In this document: positions 28,381 to 38,747 of the stretch, piece after piece
Position numbering within the stretch: the first letter of the stretch is position 1
How the letters are laid out: each line of letters opens with the position of its first letter
Assembly: GCA_003279935.1 (NCBI GenBank)
Contig: QCGL01000004.1
Location: 1 to 64,000 of the forward strand
DNA length: 64,000 bases
Reading direction: 5' to 3'
Source of the DNA: Prochlorococcus sp. AG-388-A04
GTDB lineage: Bacteria; Cyanobacteriota; Cyanobacteriia; PCC-6307; Cyanobiaceae
Translations under genes and position numbers: made by a program
The notes under the pieces: generated by a model
Seen by the model: only the letters and a program-made list of their open reading frames with translations
Told to the model about the DNA's origin: nothing
Database searches by the model: none

Positions 28381-28701
28381 TTACCATTTTAATAAATTAA
28401 AACTTTCCATATCAACAGTCACTCTATTTCTATAAAGAGATAACAATATAGCTAAACCTACAGCAGCTTCTGCTGCTGCAACTGTAATAACAAAAATTGT
28501 AAAAACTTGTCCTTGAATTAGGTTATTGTCAACATAAGAAGAGAAGGCCATCAAATTTATGTTCACTGCATTCAACATTAACTCTATACTCATCAGTACT
28601 CTTACTGCATTTCTACTATTTAATAATCCCCAAATGCCAATACAAAATAAAACTGAGGAAACTATTAAAAAAGCTTGAAGTGGGATGGATTCTAAATTCA
28701 T
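28381..28701 (-). CDS. ndhE: NDH-1 subunit 4L (NdhE)
   Basis: Small three-helix membrane subunit of NDH-1 (NuoK homologue). The 106-residue product has conserved buried charges in [18 protein letters not shown] and a third helix with [19 protein letters not shown]. One base separates it from the ndhG stop, consistent with the conserved order ndhA-I-G-E. Confidence 0.95.
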   Translation of the reverse strand: MNLESIPLQAFLIVSSVLFCIGIWGLLNSRNAVRVLMSIELMLNAVNINLMAFSSYVDNNLIQGQVFTIFVITVAAAEAAVGLAILLSLYRNRVTVDMESFNLLKW

Positions 28702-28702
28702 C

Positions 28703-29302
28703 TTAATTTTTTTTTATAAGTAAAGGTTCATTTGGTTTCTCTATTAGCTCTTGATCTACCGGTAATCCTGTTGAAATATCTTCATTCAATACATCTCTTC
28801 TAGCCAAAACAATAGCCCCAATCATAGCCATTAATAGTAATACAGATGCCACTTCAAAAGGGAGCAAATAATCACTAAATAAGTGTTCTCCTATTCTTAT
28901 TGTAGATTCTTCCCCTATGGATGCATTAGGTTCAGCTAAACCCCAAGTATTGGATAAGTCAACTCTTATTAATAGACTTAGAAGAGTTAAACAAATTGAT
29001 GTTGATATAATTCTTCTTGATTTGATATTTTCAATAGCTTTTAAATCCTCTTTTTTATTAACTAACATTATTGCAAAAATTATTAGAACATTAACTGCCC
29101 CTACATAAACTAAAACTTGAGCTGCAGCAACAAAACTTGCGTTTAATAGTAGATATAAGCCTGCAACACTCATAAAGACTCCCCCAAGCAAAAATGCAGA
29201 GTAAACAATATTCTCTAGAAGAATTACACCTAGTGCTCCAATTATTACAACTAAAGATAATACTGAAAAACAAATTATTTGAGTTGTGACTGCTATAGAC
29301 AT
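28703..29302 (-). CDS. ndhG: NDH-1 subunit 6 (NdhG)
   Basis: Five-helix membrane subunit of NDH-1 (NuoJ homologue), 199 residues. Recognisable core: [19 protein letters not shown] and [30 protein letters not shown]; a final helix ([22 protein letters not shown]) precedes a short soluble tail. ATG start 13 bases after the ndhI stop on the same strand. Confidence 0.94.
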   Translation of the reverse strand: MSIAVTTQIICFSVLSLVVIIGALGVILLENIVYSAFLLGGVFMSVAGLYLLLNASFVAAAQVLVYVGAVNVLIIFAIMLVNKKEDLKAIENIKSRRIISTSICLTLLSLLIRVDLSNTWGLAEPNASIGEESTIRIGEHLFSDYLLPFEVASVLLLMAMIGAIVLARRDVLNEDISTGLPVDQELIEKPNEPLLIKKN

Positions 29303-29315
29303 GTATTATTTAAAG

Positions 29316-29942
29316 TTATTTGTTTGGTTCGACAGTGGGATTTATATTATCATTCAATTTTGGTTTCATCCAATCATAAACTTCTTCTGGTAGTTTACCA
29401 ACTCGAACATCTGAAGGAGGAACTTCATGAGGATCCATAACTCCTTTAGGCAAATATGCAAGTTCCCTAAGAGGTTTTACAGATGGATCAGTTGTAACGT
29501 TCGTAGGGAGTCTCCCTAATGCTATATTGTCAAAATTTAAATTATGCCTATCGAATGTAGCTAATTCGTATTCTTCAGTCATAGACAAGCAATTTGTTGG
29601 ACAATATTCAACACAATTCCCGCAAAAAATACAGACTCCAAAGTCTATAGAGTAATTTCTAAGTTCCTTTTTCTTAGTTTCCTTATTCATAACCCAGTCC
29701 ACAACTGGTAAATTTATTGGACAAACACGTACGCATACTTCACAGGCGATGCATTTATCAAATTCATAATGGATTCTTCCTCTATATCTTTCAGAAGGAA
29801 TTAACTTTTCGTAAGGGTATTGAACAGTAACTGGTCTTCTTCGAAGATGATCAAAAGTTACAGTAAATCCATCATATAAATATTTACCAGCGCTGAAGGC
29901 TTCTTTAATATAACTATTTACTTTTTGAAGAAAATCTTTCAT
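29316..29942 (-). CDS. ndhI: NDH-1 subunit I, 2[4Fe-4S] ferredoxin-type
   Basis: Peripheral-arm subunit carrying two [4Fe-4S] clusters. The 208-residue protein has [12 protein letters not shown] and [12 protein letters not shown]; each has the three closely spaced cysteines plus a distal CP cysteine that ligates the other cluster. Residues 18-45 resemble the membrane-contact helix of NuoI/NdhI. The C-terminal tail of about 60 residues (from DPSVKPLRE) is a cyanobacterial addition. ATG start. Confidence 0.95.
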   Translation of the reverse strand: MKDFLQKVNSYIKEAFSAGKYLYDGFTVTFDHLRRRPVTVQYPYEKLIPSERYRGRIHYEFDKCIACEVCVRVCPINLPVVDWVMNKETKKKELRNYSIDFGVCIFCGNCVEYCPTNCLSMTEEYELATFDRHNLNFDNIALGRLPTNVTTDPSVKPLRELAYLPKGVMDPHEVPPSDVRVGKLPEEVYDWMKPKLNDNINPTVEPNK

Positions 29943-30011
29943 TTTAAAGAATTTACTTTTACATTTTATTCTAGTGTATTTAATTAATGTTTAAGTATTT
30001 CTACTTAAACA

Positions 30012-31130
30012 TTATCCACCAAAAAATTGAGGGAAAGCTAATTTTAATCCCGCTGTCACAAGTAGATTAGCAAGAGATATGGGTAAAAGGAATTTCCATC
30101 CTAAATCTAGGAGTTGATCTATTCTGACCCTTGGAGTTGTCCAGCGCAATAATATAGCAACAAAAACCAATAGATATGCTTTGAGAACAGTCATTATGAT
30201 TCCTATAGAAGCTGTGAAAACTTGAATCACAGGAGCATCAATTGGAAGATTTAGAACTTTAGCAATTATCTCAACAGGAATAGGAAATCCCCATCCACCT
30301 AAATAAAGTATGGATACTAATAATGCGGATAGGATTAAATTTATATAACTGCCTAAATAAAATAAAGCAAATTTCATTCCAGCATATTCAGTTTGATAAC
30401 CCGCTACTAATTCTTCCTCAGCCTCTGGCAAGTCGAATGGTAGTCTTTCGCATTCAGCAAGAGCACATATCCAGAAAATTATGAATCCAACAGGTTGCCT
30501 CCATATATTCCAACTTAATATTCCCGCTCCGCTTTGTTGATTAACAATATCAATAGTACTAAGGGAATTTGTCATTAAAACAATAGCTAGCACAGACAAA
30601 GCCAGGGGTATTTCATAGCTAATAGATTGAGCAGCTGCTCTTAACCCTCCTAATAATGAATATTTATTATTCGAGGCGTAGCCACTCATAAGAAGTCCAA
30701 TTGGTTGAATACTACTTAGAGCTATCCAAAGAAAAATTCCAATACCAACATTACTAATAAGCAAGTTTTGGCCAAAGGGAACAATTAACCAGGATAGAAT
30801 GACCGGGACCAATACCAATATAGGCCCAGCAGTGAATAGAATTGAATCTGCTTTTGCAGGAATAATATCTTCTTTTACAAGTAATTTCAGACCGTCTGCA
30901 ATTGGTTGAAGTACCCCTAATGCTCCTGCATATTCTGGACCTATTCTTTGTTGAGCAGCAGCAGATATCTTTCTTTCTAACCAAACTGTGACTAATACAC
31001 CAACTACTGCTGATACTAAAACTAATAACATTGGTAAAGGTAGCCAGATTATATGAGCAAGCTCACTTGAGAGGCCGAAGCCTTTTAAGATTTCATTAAA
31101 ACTATATTCGAGATCTAATCCGGAGTTCAA
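30012..31130 (-). CDS. ndhA: NDH-1 subunit 1 (NdhA)
   Basis: Membrane subunit at the junction with the peripheral arm, lining the quinone site (NuoH homologue). The 372-residue protein has [20 protein letters not shown] after the first helix and the loop [29 protein letters not shown], both hallmark segments. The start is TTG at 31130; no ATG precedes the first conserved helix. It follows gltA by about 77 bases. Confidence 0.95.
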   Translation of the reverse strand: MNSGLDLEYSFNEILKGFGLSSELAHIIWLPLPMLLVLVSAVVGVLVTVWLERKISAAAQQRIGPEYAGALGVLQPIADGLKLLVKEDIIPAKADSILFTAGPILVLVPVILSWLIVPFGQNLLISNVGIGIFLWIALSSIQPIGLLMSGYASNNKYSLLGGLRAAAQSISYEIPLALSVLAIVLMTNSLSTIDIVNQQSGAGILSWNIWRQPVGFIIFWICALAECERLPFDLPEAEEELVAGYQTEYAGMKFALFYLGSYINLILSALLVSILYLGGWGFPIPVEIIAKVLNLPIDAPVIQVFTASIGIIMTVLKAYLLVFVAILLRWTTPRVRIDQLLDLGWKFLLPISLANLLVTAGLKLAFPQFFGG

Positions 31131-31163
31131 AATTTTATTGTTATTTATTCTTTAGATTAACTC

Positions 31164-31195
31164 TTCATAAACAATATGTGTGTTTTTTTTATGAA
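31164..31195. promoter_or_regulatory. 8-bp inverted repeat upstream of ndhA
   Basis: TTCATAAA (31164-31171) and TTTATGAA (31188-31195) form a perfect 8-bp inverted repeat around a 16-base loop in the gltA-ndhA spacer. It could be an attenuator, weak terminator after gltA or operator for the ndh run. AT-rich hairpins arise easily by chance here. Confidence 0.2.
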
Positions 31196-31207
31196 AAGCT
31201 GAAGATA

Positions 31208-32353
31208 TTATTTTCGATTTTCTAAAGAAACCCAATCTCTTGGAGCCGAACCGGTATAAATTTGAGACGGTCTAAAAATTCTGTTTGCACCTAATTGTTC
31301 CCTCCAATGAGCTAACCAACCTGCGACTCTTGATATTGCAAAAATAGGAGTAAATAAGTCACGGGGAATACCAAGTTTTCTGTAAACAAGGCCAGAATAG
31401 AAATCAACGTTTGGAAAAATACCTTTTCCTCCTAGCCTTGGAATAGCCTCTAACTCTAATTTTTTAGCAACTTCATACATTTCATCTTTTCCAAACCTAA
31501 TAAAAAGCTCCTCTGCTAATTTCTGAAGAATAATTGCTCGAGGATCTTTAACTTTATACTCTCGATGTCCGAAACCCATTATTTTACTTTTGTTTTGAAT
31601 AGCATCTTCTAAAAAAGAAGCAGCTTTTTCAGGAGTTTTAATATCTTCTAACATGGCAATTACATCTTCATTTGCTCCTCCATGAAGAGGACCAGCGAGT
31701 GTTCCTACTGCAGAGGCAATTACCGCGTATGGGTCTGTAAGCGTGCTAGCCGTAACTCGTGCGCTAAATGTACTCGCATTTAAACTATGTTCTGCATGAA
31801 GAATTAGGCATCTATCAAAAACTTTTGCAGCTATGGGATCTTGTTCTTTTTCAGTCAACATGTAAAGAAAATTCGATGAGTAGGACAAATCATCCCTAGG
31901 TTGAATGGGATCTTGTCCTTTTCTTATAAGTTGAAATGCAGCAATCATTGTTGGAATTTTTGCAATTAGTCTTATTACTGCGTTGTAGATATACTTGGGA
32001 TCATCTATCGCTCTTCTTGAGTAGAAAAGACCAAGAGAGGCGGCACTGGACTGCAGGGCATCCATGGGATGCCCTGTGGCAGGAAAGCATTTCATCATAT
32101 CCCTTACTCTGAAGCTTAATCTCCGATGCATCTGTACTTCTTGTTCAAAATCTCTTAGTTCTGTTGCGGAAGGTAATTCTCCCCAAATTAATAAAAAAGC
32201 AGTCTCTAAGAAACTACTTCTCTTTGCTAATTCTTCAATTGAATAGCCTCTATATAATAATTTCCCTTTTTGACCGTCAATATCACATATTGATGAATTA
32301 GTTACTGGAACTCCCTCTAATCCTGGTTTTAAAATTAGTTTATGAGTATCCAA
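31208..32353 (-). CDS. gltA: Citrate synthase
   Basis: Condenses acetyl-CoA and oxaloacetate; in this group it feeds the biosynthetic route to 2-oxoglutarate for nitrogen assimilation. The 381-residue protein has catalytic histidines in LHAEHSLNASTF and GFGHREYKVKDPRA, GPLHGGANE, and the arginine-rich end RVAGWLAHWREQL with NRIFRPSQIYTG. The start is TTG at 32353 (MDTHKLILKPGLEGVPV). Head of the leftward run with the ndh genes. Confidence 0.95.
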   Translation of the reverse strand: MDTHKLILKPGLEGVPVTNSSICDIDGQKGKLLYRGYSIEELAKRSSFLETAFLLIWGELPSATELRDFEQEVQMHRRLSFRVRDMMKCFPATGHPMDALQSSAASLGLFYSRRAIDDPKYIYNAVIRLIAKIPTMIAAFQLIRKGQDPIQPRDDLSYSSNFLYMLTEKEQDPIAAKVFDRCLILHAEHSLNASTFSARVTASTLTDPYAVIASAVGTLAGPLHGGANEDVIAMLEDIKTPEKAASFLEDAIQNKSKIMGFGHREYKVKDPRAIILQKLAEELFIRFGKDEMYEVAKKLELEAIPRLGGKGIFPNVDFYSGLVYRKLGIPRDLFTPIFAISRVAGWLAHWREQLGANRIFRPSQIYTGSAPRDWVSLENRK

Positions 32354-32432
32354 AATTTTAATGTGATATAAATCGTTTATAGGTCTAAGATAGTCAAATA
32401 ATTTTTAGTTAACCACAAGATATCAATCAAAT

Positions 32433-33911
32433 TTAATTATTAAATATTTTAAAATTAGTTTCTGCATAATAAAAAGGAGCTTTTTCTGGAATGGATTGTT
32501 TGATTATTGCTTTAAATTCTATAATTGATATATTAATTATATTTTTAAAAAAGGAATTAATGTTTTCCAAATAAGAGAAATTTTTAGTTTGAATAGAGTA
32601 AGGATTTCTGAGATTTAATTTTTTATTTAGAAAATATTTAGCATGACTATCACTTCTTAAACTAAAAAATTCATTTGAAATTAAATCTATATCTCCCTCA
32701 TTTACCAAAGTGTTACTAATAAAGTTTAGAGTATCAGTCTCAACTAAAAAAATCTTTTTGTAACTTGACTGTTTTATAATATTTTTTTCTTTTATAAGTT
32801 CATCTTTTGAATATATTGTATAAATATTATTATTATTATTTTCTAAACTATTTTTATTAAAATCTTCTAATAATTTTATGTTCTCAATAGGCAAATAATT
32901 TTTATCATAAATTAATATCCAATTGTTATCAGAACTTAAGAATAGTATATTATATTTTAATTTATTATTTAATTCTTTAATAATACCTTTTTCAAAACTG
33001 TTTATTTCAATTTTATCAAGATACTTATTTGAATCTAATAAATTATTATAAATAGATAGTTGATAATTGTTTTTATCTAATATATTGACTGTGTCCATAT
33101 TTTCATATGATATAATATCTGAACTTTTGATATTATTAACTAAATATGATTTTAATATAATTTCTTTATCCTTAAAATCAAATAAAGTTACTAAATAGTC
33201 CTCTTTGCTTGGAGAATAATTTTTTTTATTTAATAGTTCATTTGTTTTGAAATTATTTGTTAAAAAGATATTCTGTTCATTTTTAAAAGTATTCAATACT
33301 TCTTTAATAAAGATATATTTTTTTTCGATATTTTTATCAATATTAATTGCTTGTAATGCATCAAGTATTAAGGTTTTATTAGAGGAAGTGATAATATAAT
33401 TATCATTAGTTCGATAAATATATTTTAAATAATTTAATTTATTTTCTCTAAATATTTTAATTAATTTATCAGGTTTATCAATTTTATTTGGAAGATTTAA
33501 AATATCATCTATATCTTTATTTTCCTTTATTTTGAATATTATTAAAACATCATCTATCTCTTTTTCTTTATTATCATGGGTAGTAATTGCAAGTTCATTA
33601 TTATAAATATCTTCTAACTTGTTTGTAGCTAAATCAACTCCTAAGTATGCCAATATACTATTTTTTACTAAAACAAGCTTATCTTGATTTGTTGTTTCAA
33701 AGTTTGTCCTTATGGCGCTAATGATTTTTGAACTTTTAGTATTTGAAATGAAGAATGTTTTATTATCATTCGGTAAGTACTTCAAGATTTTTAATTCTGA
33801 AATATCATTTTGGCTTACTTTATTTAAACTATAAGAAGTTTCTTCAAATCCAAAAATACAACATAAGAATAATATTGTTATTACAGTTAAATATTTAATA
33901 TTCATTTTCAT
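32433..33911 (-). CDS. Unrecognised secreted or anchored protein, possibly DUF3352-like
   Basis: Function unknown. The preferred ATG at 33911 (MKMNIKYL; a TTG at 33932 is possible) gives 492 residues. A basic start plus hydrophobic run (YLTVITILFLCCIFGF) looks like a signal peptide or membrane anchor. The rest is soluble, extremely rich in Lys, Asn, Ile and Leu, with ILKYLPNDNKTFFISN near the start and AYLGVDLATNKLEDIYNNELAIT near residue 90. That pattern (a threshold-of-potential phrase followed by a description of an N-terminal LGxDL...E) reminds me of DUF3352 proteins of cyanobacteria, at low certainty. It is more AT-rich than its neighbours and may evolve fast. Divergent from the rhodanese gene. 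Confidence 0.7.
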   Translation of the reverse strand: MKMNIKYLTVITILFLCCIFGFEETSYSLNKVSQNDISELKILKYLPNDNKTFFISNTKSSKIISAIRTNFETTNQDKLVLVKNSILAYLGVDLATNKLEDIYNNELAITTHDNKEKEIDDVLIIFKIKENKDIDDILNLPNKIDKPDKLIKIFRENKLNYLKYIYRTNDNYIITSSNKTLILDALQAINIDKNIEKKYIFIKEVLNTFKNEQNIFLTNNFKTNELLNKKNYSPSKEDYLVTLFDFKDKEIILKSYLVNNIKSSDIISYENMDTVNILDKNNYQLSIYNNLLDSNKYLDKIEINSFEKGIIKELNNKLKYNILFLSSDNNWILIYDKNYLPIENIKLLEDFNKNSLENNNNNIYTIYSKDELIKEKNIIKQSSYKKIFLVETDTLNFISNTLVNEGDIDLISNEFFSLRSDSHAKYFLNKKLNLRNPYSIQTKNFSYLENINSFFKNIINISIIEFKAIIKQSIPEKAPFYYAETNFKIFNN

Positions 33912-33993
33912 TTTTATTTTTATTTTTAACAATAAACATGTTCTTGCAACCTTACTTATAAAATTGTTAATAACAAATATTTAATTCTAACAA

Positions 33994-34344
33994 TTGGGAA
34001 ATTATCCGAAAACTTTAAATGCTTTTGATCTTAATGAATGGTTTAATTCGGAAGATGAAAATCCTATTATTATTGATGTTAGAGAGGATTCAGAACTCGA
34101 AATTGCATGTTTTCCTAGGGAATTTTTACATTTACCAATAAGTAAGGTTTCGGCTGAGTATGTAAAAACAAAAATAAGTGATCTAAAAGATAAAAAGTTC
34201 GTTGTTCTTTGTCATGCCGGTATCAGAAGTTATAATTTTGGACAATGGGCATTACAAAATAATCTCGTAAACGAGATTTGGAATCTTGAAGAAGGAATAG
34301 ATAGTTGGAGTCAGAATATTGATCAAACCATACCTAGATATTAG
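33994..34344 (+). CDS. Single-domain rhodanese
   Basis: Sulfur-carrier or sulfurtransferase-type protein of 116 residues. The active-site loop CHAGIRS places catalytic C73 in a CxxGxRS context typical of GlpE/PspE-like rhodaneses; IIIDVRED at 25-32 is the usual first signature. The start is TTG at 33994. Its stop abuts the convergent trpB stop. Partner and substrate are unknown. Confidence 0.85.
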   Translation: MGNYPKTLNAFDLNEWFNSEDENPIIIDVREDSELEIACFPREFLHLPISKVSAEYVKTKISDLKDKKFVVLCHAGIRSYNFGQWALQNNLVNEIWNLEEGIDSWSQNIDQTIPRY

Positions 34345-35589
34345 TTACTCAATATCCAAGGATGATGCGACAGTATTAACATCCTTATCTCCTCTACCAG
34401 AACAATTAATTACTATTTCAGTATCTTTATCCAAGTTAGGACATAATTTTTCTAACCATGCAAATGCATGAGCTGTTTCGAGTGCAGGGATAATCCCTTC
34501 TAATTCACTTACTAGTTTCAATGCTTCTAAAGCTTCTGCATCCGTAACAGAACCATATTCGGCTCTTCCTATATCTTTTAAATAACTATGTTCAGGTCCT
34601 ACCCCAGGATAATCAAGACCTGCGCTTATTGAATGCGCTTCTTGTACTTGACCATCCTTATCTTGTAAAAGAAGACTCATTGACCCATGTAAAATTCCTA
34701 CGGATCCTTTAGTAATAGTCGCGGCATGTTTTTCAGTATTGACTCCACTTCCAGCCGCTTCAACTCCAATAAGTCGAACTGATTTTTCTTTTACGAAAGG
34801 ATGAAAAAGACCCATTGCATTTGATCCTCCACCTATGCAAGCAAGCAAAATATCAGGTAAAGATCCAAATGATTCTAGACATTGTTTTTTAGCTTCTTCT
34901 CCTATAACTGCATGAAAATCTCTTACGATCATTGGAAATGGGTGTGGCCCTGCAACTGAACCCAAAATATAGTGCGTTGTTTCTACATTGGATACCCAAT
35001 CCCTGATTGCTTCACTGGTTGCGTCTTTGAGAGTCGCAGTACCTGAATTAACAACTTTAACTTCTGCGCCTAAAAGTTTCATCCGAAAGACATTTAATGA
35101 TTGTCTTTTTATATCTTCTGCCCCCATGTAGATAATGCATTGCAAACCAAATCTCGCGCATACAGTAGCAGTAGCAACTCCGTGTTGCCCAGCACCTGTT
35201 TCTGCAATTATTCTTTGTTTACCCATTCTTATCGCTAATAAAGCTTGCCCTAATGCATTATTGATTTTGTGAGCACCAGTATGATTTAGGTCTTCTCTCT
35301 TAAGCCATATCCTGCTAGTGGATGTTTTAGTCTGGTAATGTTCAGTAAGTCTTTTAGCCTCATATAATGGGGTCTCTCTTCCTACATAAGTTTTCAGCAA
35401 ATGATTTAATTCATTAACAAATTGTTTATCTTTCCATGCATCAGAAGCTGCTTCTTCCAGTTCAAAAAGAGCTGGCATTAGTGTCTCAGGGACATATTGA
35501 CCTCCATATTTTCCAAATCTTCCTTCTTTTGAAGGTTGATTTAAATCATCATTATTATTTTGATCCTGACGAGAAATTGTACTTACCAA
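34345..35589 (-). CDS. trpB: Tryptophan synthase beta subunit
   Basis: PLP enzyme joining indole and serine to tryptophan. The 414-residue protein has [18 protein letters not shown] at the start, PLP lysine K108 in [23 protein letters not shown] and the cofactor-phosphate loop [10 protein letters not shown]. The start is TTG at 35589. trpA is not in the window. Divergent from the SUI1 gene with under 50 bases between starts. Confidence 0.95.
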   Translation of the reverse strand: MVSTISRQDQNNNDDLNQPSKEGRFGKYGGQYVPETLMPALFELEEAASDAWKDKQFVNELNHLLKTYVGRETPLYEAKRLTEHYQTKTSTSRIWLKREDLNHTGAHKINNALGQALLAIRMGKQRIIAETGAGQHGVATATVCARFGLQCIIYMGAEDIKRQSLNVFRMKLLGAEVKVVNSGTATLKDATSEAIRDWVSNVETTHYILGSVAGPHPFPMIVRDFHAVIGEEAKKQCLESFGSLPDILLACIGGGSNAMGLFHPFVKEKSVRLIGVEAAGSGVNTEKHAATITKGSVGILHGSMSLLLQDKDGQVQEAHSISAGLDYPGVGPEHSYLKDIGRAEYGSVTDAEALEALKLVSELEGIIPALETAHAFAWLEKLCPNLDKDTEIVINCSGRGDKDVNTVASSLDIE

Positions 35590-35636
35590 TTTTTTATAGT
35601 ATAAGTATGAACTAACTATAGATTATATAAAAAATA

Positions 35637-35948
35637 ATGGGAAAAAAAAATTGGATTGAATTTGATAATCAGGAAAATATTTATAAAGTAAAACCTAAAG
35701 AAGAGAATTTTCAAAAAATATCAAAAATAAATATCTCAAAACAAAAAAAAGGTAAAAAAGGAAAAACTATTACTTTAATAAAAGGTTTATCTATAATAAA
35801 TGAAATAGAATTTAAGGAATTACTAAAAAAAATGAAAGTGTTTTGTGGTACTGGAGGAACTTTAATAGGTGAAGATATTCAATTACAAGGTGATATGGTA
35901 AACAAATCAATTGAGTTTCTTCGCAAAGAAGGATTTCAAAATTTATGA
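35637..35948 (+). CDS. SUI1/eIF1-family protein
   Basis: A 103-residue bacterial SUI1 protein (YciH-like), related to eIF1, reported to influence start-site fidelity in E. coli. The C-terminal half has the family pattern KGKTITLIKGL, CGTGGTLIGEDIQLQGD and the final IEFLRKEGF; the N-terminal 40 residues are basic and variable. ATG start. It lies directly upstream of cysC on the same strand. Confidence 0.88.
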   Translation: MGKKNWIEFDNQENIYKVKPKEENFQKISKINISKQKKGKKGKTITLIKGLSIINEIEFKELLKKMKVFCGTGGTLIGEDIQLQGDMVNKSIEFLRKEGFQNL

Positions 35949-35991
35949 GTCAAGAGTTAAAATAGATTTCTACTTTTAGAAACATAAAAAG

Positions 35992-36618
35992 ATGACGGAA
36001 CTAAATCAGAAAAATTCAGGAAAAAATATAAAATGGCACAATTTAACTATTGATAGAAATAAGTTAGAAAAAATGAGAGGACATAAAGGAATGGTAATTT
36101 GGTTTACAGGTTTATCAGGGTCTGGGAAAAGTACCTTAGCCAATGCTGTAAATGAGGTTTTACATTTGGATGGGTTATCAACTTATGTACTAGACGGAGA
36201 TAATATTAGACATGGTTTATGCAAGGATCTTGGATTCTCTGATGAAGATAGAGAAGAAAACATAAGAAGAATCGGTGAAGTAGCTAATTTATTTATGAAT
36301 GCAGGAATCATAACCATTACAGCATTCGTCTCCCCTTTCATTAATGATAGAAATAAGGTTAGAAAAATTATTGGATCAAAGGATTTTATTGAAGTATATT
36401 GTTCTGCAGACATTGATGTATGTGAGAGTAGAGATACTAAAGGTTTATATAAAAAGGCACGTTTGGGAGAAATTAAAGAATTTACAGGAATATCTAGTCC
36501 ATATGAAGCTCCTGTAAATCCAGAAATAGTAGTTGATACAGGTACCTTAAATTTAAATGATTCTGTTGAAGAAGTTATTAATTATCTTAGAGAACAGAAT
36601 CTAATTGAAAGGATTTAA
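35992..36618 (+). CDS. cysC: Adenylylsulfate kinase
   Basis: Phosphorylates APS to PAPS in sulfate assimilation or sulfation. The 208-residue protein has the P-loop GLSGSGKST at 40-48, LDGDNIRHGLCKDLGFSDEDREENIRRIGEVA and the lid segment CESRDTKGLYKKARLGEIKEFTGISSPYE. ATG start, about 40 bases after the SUI1 gene and convergent with purE. Confidence 0.95.
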   Translation: MTELNQKNSGKNIKWHNLTIDRNKLEKMRGHKGMVIWFTGLSGSGKSTLANAVNEVLHLDGLSTYVLDGDNIRHGLCKDLGFSDEDREENIRRIGEVANLFMNAGIITITAFVSPFINDRNKVRKIIGSKDFIEVYCSADIDVCESRDTKGLYKKARLGEIKEFTGISSPYEAPVNPEIVVDTGTLNLNDSVEEVINYLREQNLIERI

Positions 36619-36632
36619 TTATAAAAATATTT

Positions 36633-37169
36633 TTAGTAATTTTTCAGGTAATTATCAGCCCCTAGATCAGACAATTTTCTATTTTTAGATCTTACTTGTG
36701 TATGGAGATTATCTCTAAATTTTTTCATTTTTACTCTTAAAGCTTCTTCAAATAAACTAAGGATTTGAATTGCTAATAAACCAGCATTTTTTGCACCGTT
36801 TATGGCCACTGTTGCTACAGGAATTCCCGCAGGCATTTGCACTATTGATAATAGAGAGTCAATTCCTCGCAAAGTTTTACTCTCTACCGGTACACCTATG
36901 ACAGGAATGCATGTTAGCGAAGCTATCATTCCAGGCAGATGAGCAGCTCCACCGGCACCTGCGATAATAACTTTTATTTTTTCTGATTCTGCTTTTTTTG
37001 CATATTCCATCATTTCCATTGGTGTTCGATGTGCAGAAAGTATACAAACCTCATTTTCTATTTCAAATTCATTCAATATATCTATTGCAGGTTTCAAAGT
37101 TTTTAGATCTGAATCACTTCCCATTACTACAGCAACTTTATAAATATTGCTGGAATTAAATTCTGACAA
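36633..37169 (-). CDS. purE: N5-carboxyaminoimidazole ribonucleotide mutase
   Basis: Purine biosynthesis class I PurE. The 178-residue protein has [11 protein letters not shown], the SAHRTP motif with the catalytic histidine, and [15 protein letters not shown]. The start is TTG at 37169 because the only nearby ATG falls inside MGSDSD. Divergent from chlM. Confidence 0.94.
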   Translation of the reverse strand: MSEFNSSNIYKVAVVMGSDSDLKTLKPAIDILNEFEIENEVCILSAHRTPMEMMEYAKKAESEKIKVIIAGAGGAAHLPGMIASLTCIPVIGVPVESKTLRGIDSLLSIVQMPAGIPVATVAINGAKNAGLLAIQILSLFEEALRVKMKKFRDNLHTQVRSKNRKLSDLGADNYLKNY

Positions 37170-37260
37170 AATAACAAATCAATTCTTTTCTTATAATGAC
37201 GTGCAATTACTTGTGCGCTAGTTAGTTAGTATTAAAAAGACTAATTTTGTATGAATTGTT

Positions 37261-37962
37261 ATGACGTCTAATAAAAATCTTGAAAAAAGCGAAGTTAGGG
37301 AGTATTTCAATGGGACAGGTTTTGATCGATGGAGAAAAATTTATAGTAAATCAGAAGAAATCAATACAGTGCAGAAAAATATTAGAAAAGGTCATCAAAA
37401 GACTGTCGATGATGTCGTTTCATACGTAAAAAATTATCCTGAATTAACAACTAAGACTTTTTGTGATGCCGGTTGCGGTGTGGGAAGTTTAGCTATTCCT
37501 TTACTAAGACTTGGTATAAAAGATTTGCAGGTTAGTGACATATCTTCTGAAATGATTAAAGAAACAAAGAAACGTATTAATGCATTAGGTTTAAGTCAAA
37601 GAAAAATTAAATTTTTAACTAGTGATCTTGAACAGTTAAAAGGGTTATTTGATGTTGTGATTTGTTTAGATGTATTTATTCATTACCCGCAACCAGTCGC
37701 TGAAGAAATGGTCAGACATTTATGTGACTTAAGTAAAGAGAAGCTAATAGTTAGTTTTGCCCCTTATACACCAATATTGGCAGTTTTAAAGAATATTGGA
37801 AAGTTGTTCCCCGGGCCAAGTAAAACTACTAGAGCTTATACATTAAGAGAAAAAGGGATTATTAATGCTGCTAATGAAAAAGGCTTTATTGTAGTTCAAA
37901 AGAAATTAAATCAAGCTCCATTTTATTTTTCCAAATTAATTGAATTTAAGAAAGTAAAATAA
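37261..37962 (+). CDS. chlM: Magnesium-protoporphyrin IX methyltransferase
   Basis: SAM-dependent O-methyltransferase of chlorophyll synthesis. In the 233-residue protein the SAM motif I is FCDAGCGVGSLAIPLLRLG near residue 62; VREYFNGTGFDRWRKIYS at the start and YTPILAVLKNIGKLFPGPSKTTRAY in the C-terminal half are ChlM hallmarks. ATG start. Its stop is one base from the convergent Ycf29-like stop. Confidence 0.95.
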   Translation: MTSNKNLEKSEVREYFNGTGFDRWRKIYSKSEEINTVQKNIRKGHQKTVDDVVSYVKNYPELTTKTFCDAGCGVGSLAIPLLRLGIKDLQVSDISSEMIKETKKRINALGLSQRKIKFLTSDLEQLKGLFDVVICLDVFIHYPQPVAEEMVRHLCDLSKEKLIVSFAPYTPILAVLKNIGKLFPGPSKTTRAYTLREKGIINAANEKGFIVVQKKLNQAPFYFSKLIEFKKVK

Positions 37963-37963
37963 A

Positions 37964-38692
37964 TTATTTTACTAGGTGATTTTCAAGTGCATAACGGACT
38001 AATTCAGTTCTGCTAGATGTAGTTGTTTTTATAAAAAGCCTGCTTACATATTTTTCAACATTTCTAATAGAGGTTTCAAGTTTTCTGGCAATTTCTTTAT
38101 TCATAAGGCCTTCTGCTACAAGTTGAAGTACGCTTGCTTCTCTTGGCGTAAAACTTGGAATATCTATAGAATTTTCTTGATTGAGTGGATTCTGATCTGT
38201 AAGCATAGATTTTATTTCAGTGATCTGTTTTGCCATTTTACTAACATCAATATCAGCAAATCGGGCTGCTTCTTTGAGTAATCGCTCTTGCCTATTAATA
38301 ACATTTTTAACTCTTGCAGATAATTCATCTGGATCAAAGGGTTTAGCAATATAATCATCAATACCTGCAAGATATCCTTGGGTTCTGTCTAAAGTCATTC
38401 CCTTTGCAGTCAGAAAAATAACTGGAGTTCCTCCCAGCTTTTCATCTCCTCTTATTTTTTCTAATAAAGCATAACCATTTGATCTCGGCATCATAATATC
38501 GCTAATAATTAGATCTGGGAAAATTGTTTGAGCTTTTTCCCATCCATCCTCCCCGTCAACTGCAATAAAAATTTCAAATCCTTCGTCTTCGAGAAATGTT
38601 TTTACAGCTGTTCTTAAACCAGGTTCATCATCTACCAACAAAATTTTTGATTTTTTAATTACTTCATTATTTATTTGATTAGTATCATTCAT
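37964..38692 (-). CDS. ycf29: Receiver-LuxR response regulator, Ycf29-like
   Basis: Two-component transcription factor of 242 residues: receiver domain with D20-D21 and phosphoacceptor D64 (IISDIMMP), T in FLTAKGMT and K in IAKPFDP; then a LuxR helix-turn-helix (FTPREASVLQLVAEGLMNKEIARKLETSIRNVEKYVSRLF, from about 173). The RNVEKYVSRL and RTELVRYAL stretch is the one I know from plastid Ycf29. Kinase and targets are unknown; the pairing chlM/ycf29 may hint at pigment or light control. ATG start. Confidence 0.85.
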   Translation of the reverse strand: MNDTNQINNEVIKKSKILLVDDEPGLRTAVKTFLEDEGFEIFIAVDGEDGWEKAQTIFPDLIISDIMMPRSNGYALLEKIRGDEKLGGTPVIFLTAKGMTLDRTQGYLAGIDDYIAKPFDPDELSARVKNVINRQERLLKEAARFADIDVSKMAKQITEIKSMLTDQNPLNQENSIDIPSFTPREASVLQLVAEGLMNKEIARKLETSIRNVEKYVSRLFIKTTTSSRTELVRYALENHLVK

Positions 38693-38747
38693 TTTTTAAT
38701 TTTGAATTTAATTTTCTTTAGCCTAATAATAATTTTATATACTAAAT

